DNA of 64,000 nt, taken from Dendrocalamus latiflorus. Taxonomy: Eukaryota; Streptophyta; Magnoliopsida; Poales; Poaceae. The translations under genes and the position numbers were made by a program. The stretch spans positions 41,771,846 through 41,835,845 of the forward strand of contig CM029664.1 of assembly GCA_017311315.1 (NCBI GenBank), in the 5' to 3' direction. Position 1 is the first letter of the stretch. Every line of letters begins with the position of its first letter. Shown piece by piece: positions 46,324-58,433 of the stretch. The notes beneath the pieces are model-generated. The model saw nothing but the letters and a program-made list of their open reading frames with translations. It was not told the DNA's origin and made no database searches.

Positions 46324-48063
46324 ATGGGTAAGTGAAAGCAGAGCGGTGACGACAATGGCAAAGTAGCCACAAAGGGCGACGCGGCCACTGAGGGCGGTGC
46401 TGGCAGGCACAGCCCCTCCACCGTCTTCGTGTCCAACGCACCCTACACCTTCAAGTCTTCTGACATAAGCGTGAGCTCCTCCTAACCTTTGACCTTTACG
46501 AATTTATAGCTTTGAGCCAAGCGCTATGGCTTTACAGTTTAAGATGTGGTTTGTGTTGTGTAGCTCGAGGAGGTGTTTAGCGAGGTCGGGCCAGTGAGGC
46601 ACTACTTCATGGTTGCCTCGAATGGTAAGAGGATTGAGGGATTTGGTGGCTGTTTAGTTGTGAGTAATTTCACGTTGCTTGTGATGAAGGGTTTTTCTTA
46701 TGCAGTTTTGGTTGTTTTTAATGTAGGATTGGAGATGAGTCGAGGATTTGAATTCATACAATTGTAATTTTTAGGGCTTGCCCTTGTGGATATTTCCCAA
46801 TACCTATATTTTCCTATAATTTTGTGAGAAGTGGTTTTGATCGTAGGCGATGTAATGGTCTAACAAACTAATTGTTAAATTCTAAGCATAAATTAATATA
46901 TGCCACAATCTCTAATGGTTTAAAGACTTGAAAATACCATGAAGTAGTTAGCCTGAATACAATAATTCTTATTAGAAATATAGCACTTATTCACTAAGTT
47001 CATGACCATATTTCATCCACGGGACCAATCAATGTACCAAATCATATAAGTTTGGTTGATAGAGCTTGATTCCTGGTATTGGTACAAGTGTAATGACTGA
47101 TCATAAAAGAGTATGTGTTTGCTGATAATTACCTGGGCATAAAACTAACCTTGACCCATTAGCATTTTTTATTTAATGTTTTCCTTTGGTACTAGTGCAA
47201 CTGTTCAAGATGTTGAGTGAGTTATTCAGCAAAAGAATGGACTAGCTGTTGCCGGTAGGAAAATCAGAGTTAAGCTAGCAATGCATTGTGCTCCACTGAA
47301 GGAACGTTTGCAAAAGAAGGAGTGTAGTAAATCTCTATTCCTAATAATGTGTTGCTTCTGAAATTCAATAAATCAAGGTTCTAATTGTCCAGCTATTTTT
47401 TCTTTGTAAGCAGTGCAAGCCAAGGATTCTGATGCAAAAAAAATGAAGGAGATGATACTACTGCTTATACAAAACACAAGGAAACCTCTCATAAAATAGA
47501 TACATGTTTTAATAAAAAGTTGCTTGATTTTTGCACTCTTTGCATTGTTCAATTTTCTTAACACTTAAATTTTCTGATGCAAGATGTTTTATAGAATTAG
47601 GACCGCCACGGTTATTAATAAAGGAAACCACAATAGAGAAGGAAGCTAGCATTAGCGAAACTAATAAAGTGAAAAATTATGAAAAACAAAGGTGTGGACT
47701 AGAATTTTTCTATGTTGACAAGACATTTAAGCATTATCTAAAATATAACTTGCCATATTTATGCTAAAATCTATTCCCATCCTTTTGTAGATCTTGCTTT
47801 CCATGACCTTATTCTTAGTTTTTATTTTTGGTCAATGATATAAGGATATTATGTTATAGTATTCTTTATCATGAGTATTCTTTATCATGTTCCAGTTTAA
47901 CTCAATATGACTGGTAATTTTAATCTCCTATGATGAAGGGTTGCGATATTTGGTGGTCTTCCAAACTTTGCTATGGCTAGCGAAGTTTTCCGTCAGGCTA
48001 AAGAGATTGGCACAGTTGGATCTGTAAATTATCCATTCCCAAAAGAGGAAATGAAGCACCATG
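46324..48063 (+). pseudogene. RBM28-like RNA-binding protein, 5' fragment
   Basis: Exon-like segments: 46324-46470, 46564-46624, 46726-46763, 47196-47322, ~47412-47510, ~47590-47695 and 47936-48063. They encode a Ser/Gly-rich N-terminus, an RRM with RNP2 (TVFVSNAPYTFKSSD), LEEVFSEVGPVRHY, RNP1-like SRGFEFIQ, QQKNGLAVAGRKIRVKLAM, then IFGGLPNFAMASEVFRQAKE. Order and motifs fit the plant RBM28-type nucleolar RRM protein. It is broken: TGA at codon 4 (46333-46335), TGA at 47218-47220, and a frameshift in the segment after 47412. No RRM2-RRM4 or C-terminus follows. Retained introns show it is a genomic, not processed, copy. Confidence 0.75.
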
Positions 48064-48613
48064 GTATGCTCTTTTCATGTTCACATCATTTTAATTTTTA
48101 ATTTGAATGGTATATTTTGTTGCTAACACGTAATTGTTCTGGTGGAACTTGTTTGATTGATTGGTACAACAGTAATTCCAATATATTGTGATGAATTTCC
48201 TTTTTATAATTTTCTTGTTGAGTGAAAGTTCAAGGGTGATCATAATAGTGATAAATTGGATTTTATAGCTGCACCTGACAATATATGCTTACTCAACCTG
48301 GCAATATGAAATGTCACATTGCTTATGCTTATACATCTATTGCATACATATATGTGAAGAAAGATGACGTCTTGTATGTTTTGAACTGTTATTTCTCTAC
48401 ATGGCTCCTAACCTCCTACCATGTTCTAGTTTCCTTTTGAGCCATCGCTTGTGGTTATCAATAGTTCATGACTTCATGCCCTTTAATAGATTCTCAATGA
48501 AGACTAGAATCTTTTATCAAAGTCAATTGATTCTCAACAACTTGAGTTCTTTTCTTTGTAGTACCGTTGAAAACATACCAGCAATAGTCTCAAGTGGAAG
48601 TCGGGTGACGTAG

Positions 48614-51130
48614 GGTGGGAATATAGAGTGCTAGTGAACCCACACAATTTGGACAAGGTCAAAGGCATCTTGTGCAACAAGGTTGTTTCCAAGGGCATAT
48701 ATAGGATCAAGCAACATATTGCACATATTCAAAGAAATGTTGCAAGATGCCCCAAATCCACAAAAGAAGACCAAGATAAGTGTCGTAATTCTATTGAGGA
48801 GGCAAAAGAACAAAAAGAAAGGCAACAAAGCAAAAGAGGATGAGGTTAGGGAAAATATGAGCATAATATAGCTTGAAGAGATCGGGGGATTGGCACCTAC
48901 AAAGTTAGGGCCTATGGATAGGTTTGTAAATCCGATTGATCCTCAAGAAGCACTTTTAGCACTCAAGAGTTGAGAGGCAACAAAAAAATGAAGATAATTT
49001 AGAAAGAGAGACATTATAAAGTGAAGCAATATGTAGTGATGTGGCTTTATGTTTCCGATAAAGCTTGCAATTATCATTCATTCTTGTATACCGTTGATTC
49101 ATTCTTTGCTAATCTAACCTTGTGGCTTGTATCTTCTCTTTAGGTGTTCCTTTCAATGCCATCAATAACAATGAATTCAAACAAATGTTGGAGGTCGTTA
49201 GTCGCTTTGGCCAAGGCTTTGGAGGTCTTTACCAACACGAGGTTCAGGAGCCATTGTTGAAGGGGAAGTGTTGAGAATAAAAGAGTTGCTAAAAGCACAT
49301 AAAGAAGAAAGAGCCATGACTGGGTGCTCCCTCATGACTGATGCATGGATGGATCAAAAGTGGAGAAACATCATGAATTTGTGTGTTTATTGCGATATGG
49401 GCATAAGTTTTATATGATCAAAAGAGTCTTCGGACGACGCACACACAAGTGATTATATCTTTAAGTATGTGGATGGATGCATTGACTCTATTAATCTCCA
49501 AATTGTGGTTCAAATAGTGACGGATAATGCTTCAAACAATATGGGAGCAAAGCAATTATTAAAGGCCAAATATCTTTTGGAGCTCGTGTGTAACTCACAC
49601 TATCAACCTTATGCTACAAGGAATTGGCAATATGCTAAAGTACAAAAAAAACACTCGACTAAGCAAAGGCATTGACAGTTTTTATCTACTCACACCATGA
49701 AACCTTGGCCTTGATAAAAAAAACACACAAAGAGAAAACACATAATAACACCCGGGGTAACTAGATTGGCTTCAGCATTCCTTACTTTACAAAGCTTTAT
49801 TGAGAAAAAAACCGAACTAAGGGTGATGACACTTAGTAAGGAATGGAAAGAATCCGCCCACACTAAAAAAAAAGGCAAAGACGTCACGGCAACCGCAACA
49901 CTCATTAGTAGGTTATTTTGGAATAGTGTGAACAAGGCTTTGAAGGTATAGTAGTGTTGTCCGTTATGTTATTTATTTGTTTTTTCCATTTGCTAATATA
50001 GTATGTTGCATTGGTTGAAGGTTTTTGAGTCGTTGGTGAAAGTTCTTCGTATGGTTGATGGGGATGATCCATTAATGGTCTTTCGTTATGGAGAAATTTT
50101 AGAGGTAAAGAAGCAATTCAAGGAGGCCTTAAATAATTCAGAGAGCAATTACAACTTGATCATTGATGCCACTTGATTCTCCATTGCATTTGACGGTATA
50201 TATATTAAACCCATATTATAGCTATCGTGATCGATCTATCTTTTTGAAACAAGATATTATGGATGAGTTTATTGAATGTATTGATATATTTTATCATGGT
50301 GAGGAAGAAGCAATGTATCAAGTATTTAATATTAAATTTGACATATTCAAGTATAAAAGAGAGTCATTTAGAAAAACTCCCGCCCAACTTGGATGTCAAA
50401 AAGGATATCTTATTCCCGGTAAAATAAACTTATACTTAAATAAACATATTTATATTGCCATTTCATCATTTAGTGATAATTCATCTTCTTATTATGTAGC
50501 TAATTGGTGGTCTAAATATTGATGTCATGTTTCCCGCTTGCAAATAATGGCCATAAGAATCCTCTCTTTGACTTCAAGTTCTTTGGTATGTGAAAGAAAT
50601 TAGAGCAATTTTGATATGGTATCTCTCTACTCTTACTATTCAAGAAAAAATATGTCTTTAGTAATCAAGAAAATCGAGTACTAAACTTCACTTTGCAACT
50701 CATAGGCACATACAAAGAAGAAAAATAAGCTAGATGCTCACTACTTCAATAATCTAGTCCATGTTCAATTTAATGCGGAATTGATTAACAAAAAAGAGAA
50801 GAGCAATATGAAGAACATTGATGTCCTTCTAGCTTCGCATGCTAATAATGCTCAAGGATGGGTGATTGAAGGCGGAGATGATGATGTTAACCCCGAAACA
50901 GGTCTTTCATGGAACCTAATTGATGAGAAAATGGGAGCTAATGAAGCCATGTAACCTCGTAGAAGCACTGGAGTTAGAGAGCTTTATGAAGATGATTTCG
51001 ATTCTGATTCCAAAGAAAAGATGATGAATGAGCACCTTGATGATGTTGAGTTTGAATCCGACCAAGATGAAGTGGTTCTTACCAAGGATTATGACAAGAG
51101 GATGAATATTGAGTTATTTTATCATCAAAT
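48614..51130 (+). pseudogene. hAT transposase gene, decayed
   Basis: Pieces of a BED-finger hAT transposase in order. The BED region lies at about 48617-48840 (HNLDKVKGILCNKVVSKGIYRIKQHI). DUF659 starts near 49143 (GVPFNAINNNEFKQML) and continues with MTGCSLMTDAWMD, then NASNN-like VTDNASNNMGAK near 49515. The C-terminal dimerisation region is at about 50160-50600 (LHLTVYILNPYY, WWSKYG), with an acidic tail near 50860-51130. Stops and frameshifts separate the pieces. Family knowledge: hAT transposases cut and paste DNA using an RNase H fold. Terminal sequence resembling a hAT end (gcgccttcttaaacatta) lies at about 51600-51617; no left end was found. Confidence 0.75.
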
Positions 51131-51540
51131 TATCATGCTTGTTAACTTAAGCCCTTAACTATAATGTTTGTTTGTGACTTGTGAGGAGAACTATGTCTAT
51201 GTCGATGTGTGTTTAGTTATGTGTATTTGAGAATAATGCTTATGTGTGTTGTGTTATGAACTTCATAATTTATTATGTATGTCGTATTATGTTGCTATCA
51301 TTTCTTTCATTCTTTTGAATTTAGAAGTTTCAAGCATAAATGCACAATAGTTATACAATACCAAAAGACTCATACATTGCTTAATTTGCAAATTTTACAA
51401 TTTTACATCAAGCATTTATATCAAAATTTTACATCAATGGATGGAGATCTATCATTGTTGCTCAAAGTAACAATTTTTTTATCTAAACATCAAATATATA
51501 TGTATGATTGCTTATTTTTGGCCTACTGTCCTCGTTTTTA

Positions 51541-51625
51541 ATTTGGCCGCCTAGACCCCGTAGGCGCTAGGCCCCACCTTACCACCCACCTAGCATCTAG
51601 CGCCTTCTTAAACATTATTTAGTAA
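51541..51625 (+). repeat. hAT-like right terminus
   Basis: Short inverted motifs ggccgcctag, taggcgctaggc and ctagcgccttcttaaac resemble the subterminal repeats of hAT elements whose ends read TAGTGTTTAAGAAGGCGC-like. They probably belong to the transposase remnant upstream. Confidence 0.45.
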
Positions 51626-52043
51626 GAGATTTTTGGGTTCATTTTGGTTGAGAATTTTGCCAAGTTGTAATTAGTAGTGAAGTGTGTGCTATTCAATTGT
51701 ATCCAAATGTAGAGTAAAAGTGTGAATTATATGTACTTAGCCTACTTGGAATCCTACCTAATAGTTGTTTTTAGTGGCTAACGTGATACCTTGGAGATGT
51801 TTTATGTTTAGTTTTAAATGGCTAACATGACACGTTGGAGGTGTTTTATGCTTGATTCTTGCTTAAACAAATGCAATTGATTTTAAGTAAGTTGTGGAGT
51901 GTTGGGAGGTAAAAAGGGTTCTCGCTGTCTGCAAATCTCCTTTTTGTTTTTTTTTGGTATCAAGCATGCTATATTGAAGAGTGGCGTACTGTTTATTATT
52001 TTATATTGTGTTGCAAAGTGGCTGATTTAATTCAATTGTGTAG

Positions 52044-53668
52044 GTTGGGCAAGAAGGTAGAAGATGATGAGAGCGATAGTGACAACAATGTGGATGATGA
52101 TGAGGGTGCATGTGCAAAATCCATTGTTCTTGATGATGCAAATTGCTCAAATGGATCCAACAAAAGTGTGAAGGAGGTTGATCTGGGTTCAGAGTCTGGG
52201 TCGCATTCAGAACGAGAGTCCTCAGGTGAGAAATCCTAGCACAGTGGTTCAGAAGAGAATGGAAATTGTGTTCAGGAATCCATGGAATTAACCATTAGAT
52301 CAGAAGGTGACCATGGTGGTTTTGAGTCAGTCAGTAGTATGGAGCGTGAGGGAGGAATAGTAGTTTAGCCCACCTCTGAGAATGGTATTAGCACTCCTTA
52401 GAGGAAATGCCAAAATCAGATGGGGAAATAGATGTGGATAACATCGGTTCAACTATATCACATCTCAATGACCCTAAGGTGCCTCCAGCAGAATAATCTA
52501 CTGATGAAAATAAATCACATCACCTCTTTTGAAGGAACCACTGGATCTGACAAACTACAGTTCAGCTCCAGAATTGGAAGTATGTTATGTTTTTTACTAT
52601 TGATATTTGTCATCATAGTTACATAATAATTGTGCGCCAAACATGTTGATACTTGATTAGTAATTGTGTCAAAAATAAAAAAGTTATTTCATTTAGAGAT
52701 TAAGAGCTACTCTGCATTCTAATAAGAAGTTCGAGAACTTGATAGTATTTCAGCCCTAGGCCAAATTGGTGGTAATATAGCATGGTTACCATTCATGCTT
52801 CATACTATTATAGCTACCGCACTTAAATAGGAGTTAAAAGATCAAATGACTTTTCAGCCTATCTAAATAGCACTCCTGATCTCGTAATTTGTATAGTCAG
52901 TGTCTAATACATGTAACAAATTTTCTATTACTGTGAGAAACACTTGCTAAGCTTATTCTATGCCAACTTATCATTGCATGAAGTGTTGAATGGGATTACA
53001 TGGAAAAATCAATGCATAATCAGCTGGTGTAGAAGTTCATAAGATACAAAGAATGTATAACTTGCACCAATGGAGAATAATGATTTGAACAGACATCTAT
53101 CACCACTTACTCACTATGTTGGTCCCAATGCTTCATTCTAATTTTCCTTGCATGTACCATATACAAGATCCATTTAATGTCTTCTATTGTATAACTCATT
53201 TTGCAAAATCCATTTTACTTTTTTGTTGTTTAACTCATTTTGCCTATATCCTAATAACTTGAAGGTGTGAGCACACTTCATTAGAGTTCAAAAATTTGAA
53301 TATGTTTTGAAACCTGCTCATATGATGCATTGCATACAAGAGATAGAAGGGTCTAGGTTTTTGTTTGATTATATTTTTCCTACCATAGCTTGTGCCAATG
53401 GAAGCTTCATTGTTTTAATGATTGATATCTTGCTTTATGAACTTGTCAATTTCTCAGTGTTGTTGTCCTTATCGCTAACCTCAGCAACTTTGTTGTTGTC
53501 TTTTAGGTACTTGGCTTGGAGAAGATTAAGCTAGAGCTGCAGACTCGAGGATTAAAATGCAATGGAACCTTACAAGAGCGTGCAGCCAAACTTTTCCTTC
53601 TGAAAATAACCCCACTGAAGAAGCTACCAAAGAAGCTGCTCACAAAGCCCAATTCTCAAGAGAAGTGA
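52044..53668 (+). pseudogene. SDE2-like gene, 3' fragment
   Basis: An acceptor (ttcaattgtgtag) starts an acidic Ser-rich segment (KKVEDDESDSDNNVDDDEG ... SGSHSERESSGEKS) with a stop at 52237. Further low-complexity segments follow with several stops. A last exon at 53507-53668 encodes VLGLEKIKLELQTRGLKCNG then TLQERAAKLFLLKITPL, KKLPKKLL and a TGA. This is the conserved C-terminal SAP-like region of SDE2 proteins (silencing defective 2; splicing and genome stability). The N-terminal ubiquitin-like Sde2 domain is absent. Internal stops mark it as a pseudogene, although the last exon frame is clean. Confidence 0.65.
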
Positions 53669-54219
53669 TATTTAGTAACAAGTAACAATTACTATGACTA
53701 AGGAAGCAAAATGCCATGTTACGTTTTTTGTGATACTGAAAATTGTTGTAATGTCATCGTAAGCTTTTGCTTGGCACTGGAAATTAATGAGATCTCTGGA
53801 TGTTTATGTCGTACTTTGCTGCTGCTCGATCTTTGCTAATAATTCACATGGCTGGCAAAATCATTGGTGTAAATTTCTTCTTTTAATGTTCGCTCGTTTG
53901 ACACAGTATAGCATTTCTATTTGTAGTGCTTTAATAATAGAGTAGCTTTTGACATTTGAATATGATTATTTCTTTACAAATCAGATCTGAATATGGTTTA
54001 AGGTGCATTAGAAAATATAAAACTAAGATGCATATGATTGGTTAAGTTATATTCGGTAGCAAGCTGAGCTTGGTTGTATAGTGAATCATGGTAGCAAGCT
54101 GCTATCATCTCATTTTAGGTTGTTCTCTCCGTCCTTTGTGTAGAAATGATTTTGGGCCGTGCCAAAGGATAGCCTGCCATTTAGAGCTTTTTTGGCCTAT
54201 ATGTTAAAAGAGTTATCTA

Positions 54220-54747
54220 TCTCTACTACTTAAAAGAACATGAGTGCTAAGTGATGGGTTCTGCACCTCCTCCTATCTCCCCTCTCGGTTCCCTCTTCCA
54301 CCCTTAAAAAATATCTAACAAAAAAACCACCCTGTAATAAACAAATTAACTACTAAAAATTTTAAATACTTATCCCAATAACCTTGTCTCTCCCTCTCAC
54401 AAATTCCTTTCCATAGGTCCCCATCATCCCCTCCTTATTCTCATAGCTTTCGAGTTATCACCAACAAATAAGGCTGCAATAGACGCTATTGTCGCTAGGT
54501 CATCGTATTCATCACCGTCGAGTGAGGTTACCCCTACCAGCCTCAATATGGTCCAATTTAGCCAATATAGGTTGTATGTGTAGAGAGGCATGGTGTAAAC
54601 TAAGCTTAGCATCGAAGCCGAAGGTGGAGCTCAACTAGACGTTGCAGCAGAGCCGAAAGTGTAGCACAGGCCAAACCTAGCGACATCAGCTTAGCATGTT
54701 GTCTCATATGTTTTTTTATCCGTAGCACCACACAAACATTAAACTAG
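54220..54747 (+). mobile_element. Short non-autonomous Helitron, 528 bp
   Basis: Starts TCTCTACTACTTAAAAG after a host A and ends CTAG before a host T. The 3' region atccgtagcaccacacaaac is a degenerate form of the plant Helitron hairpin (ccgtagcaacgcacggg). Insertion between A and T without target duplication is as expected for Helitrons. It has no coding capacity. Confidence 0.7.
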
Positions 54748-54757
54748 TACTACTATA

Positions 54758-55028
54758 TGTTAGAAATAATCTTGACTTATAGTTCAAGACGTAGTAGAGT
54801 CCATCTCCGTGTGTAACTCAAGTTGAAGTTGTGTCCAACTTGAAGTCCAAATACATATACGAGTAGGAGATTATTAGCCTATATATTGAGGAGGCTTGTA
54901 GCCAATTTTGTAAGAAAAGTAAAGAAAAAAGGGGAGCAAATAAGAGAATAGAGAAATTTAGAAATTCTCATGTGTTCTCTCAAATTATTTGCAATGTGTG
55001 CATTTTCTCCTGAATCAAAGTTGTAACA
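54758..55028 (+). repeat. 5' LTR of the TR-GAG element
   Basis: 271 bp, TG...CA, matching 56669-56939 with scattered differences. A run gaaaagtaaagaaaaaaggg lies near its middle in both copies. Confidence 0.9.
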
Positions 55029-55566
55029 AGTGGTATCAGAGCCTAGGCGAGAAGCGAGTCGCTGAAAAAAACTCAAAGACGAATCAGAGGCGATCGTCTG
55101 TGCAGAAAAGGCTCCATCACTCGGGTCATATGCTGCTCCTCGTTCGCCGTGCGAGATGTGCTCTGCCTTCTTTTGCGTCTTCTCACAGGCTCCATCAGAA
55201 GCAACACCACGATCACGTCATCAATCAAAGCATCACTTTATCCATCAGATGCCAAGTAGCGACTCCATTGGCCAAACGGAAAGGAATAAAGTCAACAAGT
55301 AGCAGTTCTCAATCTGTGCGTGGCAGTCTCCGAGACGGAGTTTCAGCTGCGCGTCTCTGACTCGGTTTTCTTGCTCCAGAAACAAAAGTGTGCAGCGCCA
55401 GAAAAAATCATCACGTCGTTCCGAGCGAGCAACAGAGAGCAGATCCAAGTCAGCAAGAGCAAGTCCAAGCAAGGAAAAAGAAAAAAACAGTGTAGTTTTT
55501 TCTTCCATTTCCTCGGTTCAAGAGCCGCTTCAAAGTAACCTGATTTCTTGATCTGTGCTCAAGATC

Positions 55567-56432
55567 ATGTCGTGTTCTTCAGAAAGTGGTGTCACCGGTG
55601 ATGAGGCATCATCCAGTATGATGGCGAAGGAGAGTTCCGCTATCTCGTTGCATTATCCGGTGCTCACGACAAGCAATTATGCAGCATGGGTAATCAAGAT
55701 GAAGGTATACATAAAGGCTCAAGGAGTGTGGGACGCGATCGAGAACGACAACGTCGATGTGCGTAAGGAACAGATGACATTGGCGGCCATCTATCAGGGC
55801 ATCCCAGAGGAGACACTCTTCCTACTGGCCAAAAAGGAGACGGCCAAAGCCGCGTGGGAGGCGTTGAAGATGATGCACCTTGGCGCCGATCGTGTGAAGA
55901 AAGCAAAGGTACAAACTCTCAAGATCGAGTTCGAGGTGCTACGTATGAAGGAAACGGAGTCGATCAATGATTTCGCCGTCTGATTGACAGTCATCGTCAA
56001 CAAGATTCGGGCCCTTGGCGAGAAGGTGGAAGAGTTGTACATAGTGAAGAAATTCCTTCGTGATGTTCCCTCATAGTTTCTCCCAATTACTTTGGTCATA
56101 GAGCAATTTGGCGACTTAAAGACAATGACTATGAAGGATGTCATCGGTCGTCTTAAGGCGTATAAGGAACGCATCCACGACAATAGCAACAAAGGTGATG
56201 GACAGCTTTTGTTGACCCGTGCTGAGTGGAAGATCCGATCATCGAAGCGTGAAGGCAAGAACACTTCCAGGTATGGTGGCCAAGGCCTTCAGAATCGGAA
56301 GTTTGATAAGGCAAAGTGAGGTGTTATAATTGTAACGATTATGGACACTTTGCTTCAGAATGCCCCAAGCCAAAGATGAAGAAAGCGTTTGTTGTTGAAG
56401 CGCTCAGTGATGATGAATCAACAGTGCTCTGA
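55567..56432 (+). pseudogene. Copia-type gag remnant (UBN2-like, CCHC knuckle)
   Basis: Starts MSCSSESGVTGDEASSS and shows the copia gag landmarks TSNYAAWVIKMKVYIKAQGV, WDAIENDN, AAWEALKMMHLGADRVKKAK and ETESINDFAV. Further on come IVNKIRALGE and KKFLRDVPS, then a CCHC zinc knuckle CYNCNDYGHFASEC near 56320-56370. Gag forms the virus-like particle and binds RNA. Broken by TGA at 55981-55983, TAG at 56074-56076, and TGA at 56317-56319 where a frameshift is needed to reach the knuckle. No protease, integrase or RT follows. Confidence 0.85.
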
Positions 56433-56668
56433 TGGTGAGTTCGTCCAAACTCAAGCAAGGTGACGTTGAGGAGATGTGTCACCGTTTCGTGTCAAGTATG
56501 AGTTTAGTAAGTCGTAGTTGGTCTTTGCATCTGGAGGACCCATATCAGTTGAGTTGAGTTCCTACATGTAGGTTGCATGTAGAACGCTTCATGTGGAGGC
56601 GTGACTAGCAGTTCATAATACATTGAGACTAAATCTAGAGTATGTTCAGTCAAGATTAAGGAGGAGAT

Positions 56669-56939
56669 TGTTAGAAATAATCTTGACTTAGAGTTCAAGA
56701 CATAGTAAAATTCATCTCCATGTGTAACTCAAGTTGAAGTTGTCTCCAACTTGAAGTCCGAATACATGTATGAGTAGGAAATTATTAGCCTATATATTGA
56801 GGAGGCTTGTAGCCAATTTTGTAAGAAAAGTAAAGAAAAAAGGGGAGCAAATAAGAGAATAGAGAAATTCAGAAATTCTCATGTATTCTCTTAGATTATT
56901 TGTAATATGTGCGTTTTCTTATAGATCAAAGTTGTAACA
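56669..56939 (+). repeat. 3' LTR of the TR-GAG element
   Basis: 271 bp, preceded by the purine tract at 56657-56668. It ends gttgtaaca and is followed by ccata. Confidence 0.9.
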
Positions 56940-57399
56940 CCATAAAATAGTATCGAGACATCTGGCATGACGTTGGTCCGCTAGTTGCTTCTTGGAGGCA
57001 AGACGCCTCTAACATTTGTTGGACAGGTTGATAGATGCAAACGATGTTGCTAACTTCTCTTTTGTTTTCCGAGAACACTGATAGTTGGTGTTTACTTTTT
57101 TCAGTCACAGAAGAGTGACGTGTTAAACTACATGTAGTTAAACCATAACAATTTTAATAAAAAAATATTATCTAAAATGTGTGGTTTCGAAATATGAAAA
57201 TGATACTAGTAAATTTATCATTACACATACTTTCATAATAGTACATTTTTGTAACTTTTTTGAATATATGATAATAATATTCAGTGGTAAAAGTGTCATC
57301 TTGGGAAGCTAGCATGTGGCCAACTGGCTAGGGCGTCCGGTGTGCACTCTGCCCACCAATGTTCTAGTCACAGACTTTGTGCTAGTGTCTAACGTGTGG
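56940..57399. other. Intergenic, nothing recognised
   Basis: AT-rich DNA with no supported ORF or repeat. Confidence 0.5.
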
Positions 57400-57665
57400 T
57401 GATCAGTTGGGCTTAAAAGCTCATGGCCGAAAACACTGTAGCTGGCTGAAAAAAATACTGTACCTGACAGATGCTTATTTAGCATAATTAAATTAAAAAA
57501 TATAAAAATATAAAAAAATATGTTAGCCCATTACGTATAGTACAAACAAATACGGGAAAAAACCGGCAAAAAAGCTCAACAAAAAGCCAAAAGTTCAAAA
57601 AAAGACGAAATTTATGAATAGTGAAAAATAAGCTAGAAGCCAAAAGTTTAAGCCCAACCGATCAC
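57400..57665 (+). mobile_element. MITE copy 1 (tgatcrgttgggctta termini)
   Basis: Inverted termini tgatcagttgggcttaaa and taagcccaaccgatca. The inside carries ctgtagctggct, agcataattaaatt, cgggaaaaaaccggcaaaaa and gaatagtgaaaaataagc, all shared with the copies at 58434 and, inverted, at 60827. Confidence 0.8.
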
Positions 57666-57669
57666 TGCT

Positions 57670-57790
57670 AGAAAAGCACGTATGTGTATGTGTCCAATAG
57701 AAAAGCACGTATGTGTATGTGTCCGATCACTGCTTAAGCCAAAAGCTAGAAGTATACACGTGTGTATGTGTCCAATAGAAAAGCACGTGC
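57670..57790 (+). repeat. Short repeat of agaaaagcacgtatgtgtatg
   Basis: Three imperfect copies of aaaagcacgtatgtgtatg followed by tgtcc, partly interrupted by a tail of the adjacent MITE (gatcactgcttaagccaaaag). Confidence 0.7.
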
Positions 57791-58433
57791 CCGCGCTTTG
57801 TGAGGACTTGACTGCCTCCGATAAATTTCAAGTATGTGTAGAGAACATGCATGTGTATGTGCGTAGGTGGTATAAGTGTAGCGTGTGTGCAGACTGTACT
57901 ATCTCAAAAAAAATGATATCTTGTTAACTTTGAAAGGTAAAGAAATGATTGGATGGAGTAGTTATTACTGTTCAGTGATACCAGATTGATTGGCAGTCAC
58001 ACCACTAAATGTCCTACCGAGACCAGTTAAGCGAATTCCTACGATACTATGTTGAATTGCTATTGAAGCGTGGACATCAACCATGTCTCGCGCTCTTGCT
58101 TTTGTCTCTTTACCTTGTTTGAAACGGTCTTGGATAAGTGTCACGTTCCCTTCTTAATTCGCTCACCATAACTTTGAACCGGTCTATAATTGTGACAGCC
58201 TGATAGTGAATTCGGGTCAGGGAGGTAAGAACCAGACAGTAACTGTGCTTTCAAGTGGCCCAAAACCCTCACCTTTGACGTCCTCGATGCCCCTGCAGCC
58301 CTGGCATTCAGGCAACTCCAAAGTCAAAATGCAATTAACCTACACGATCAAACTCAGCGGCGTGGTAGAACTTTGAGGTGAAAAGCCATTTGTTCGCATC
58401 ACCGATCAGTGGACTACTGGACTTACAGTGTGC
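57791..58433. other. Intergenic, nothing recognised
   Basis: No supported gene or repeat; short ORFs lack context. Confidence 0.5.

Larger units (their letters stand above)
45959..54747 (+). mobile_element. Candidate gene-capturing Helitron block
   Basis: The left edge TCTACTACTTGAAAGAATC after a host A resembles the grass Helitron 5' terminus (TCTCTACTACTT). The right edge CTAG at 54744-54747, before a host T, follows a degenerate copy of the Helitron 3' hairpin region (atccgtagcacc). Inside, same-strand fragments of two unrelated genes (RBM28-like 5' exons and SDE2-like 3' exons) flank a decayed hAT gene. Helitrons are known for joining gene fragments. Only the termini and content support this; a shorter Helitron (54220-54747) shares the right end, so the full extent is uncertain. 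Confidence 0.45.
54758..56939 (+). mobile_element. Gag-only LTR retrotransposon (TR-GAG type), 2.18 kb
   Basis: Two 271-bp LTRs (54758-55028 and 56669-56939) start tgttagaaataatcttg and end gttgtaaca. A primer binding site tggtatcagagcctagg (55031-55047, tRNA-iMet) follows the 5' LTR and a purine-rich tract ttaaggaggagat precedes the 3' LTR. Flanks ctata and ccata may be a mutated target duplication. The interior encodes only a copia-type gag remnant with a zinc knuckle, and no pol. Known family: TR-GAG elements are short LTR elements carrying only gag, mobilised in trans. Confidence 0.9.
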
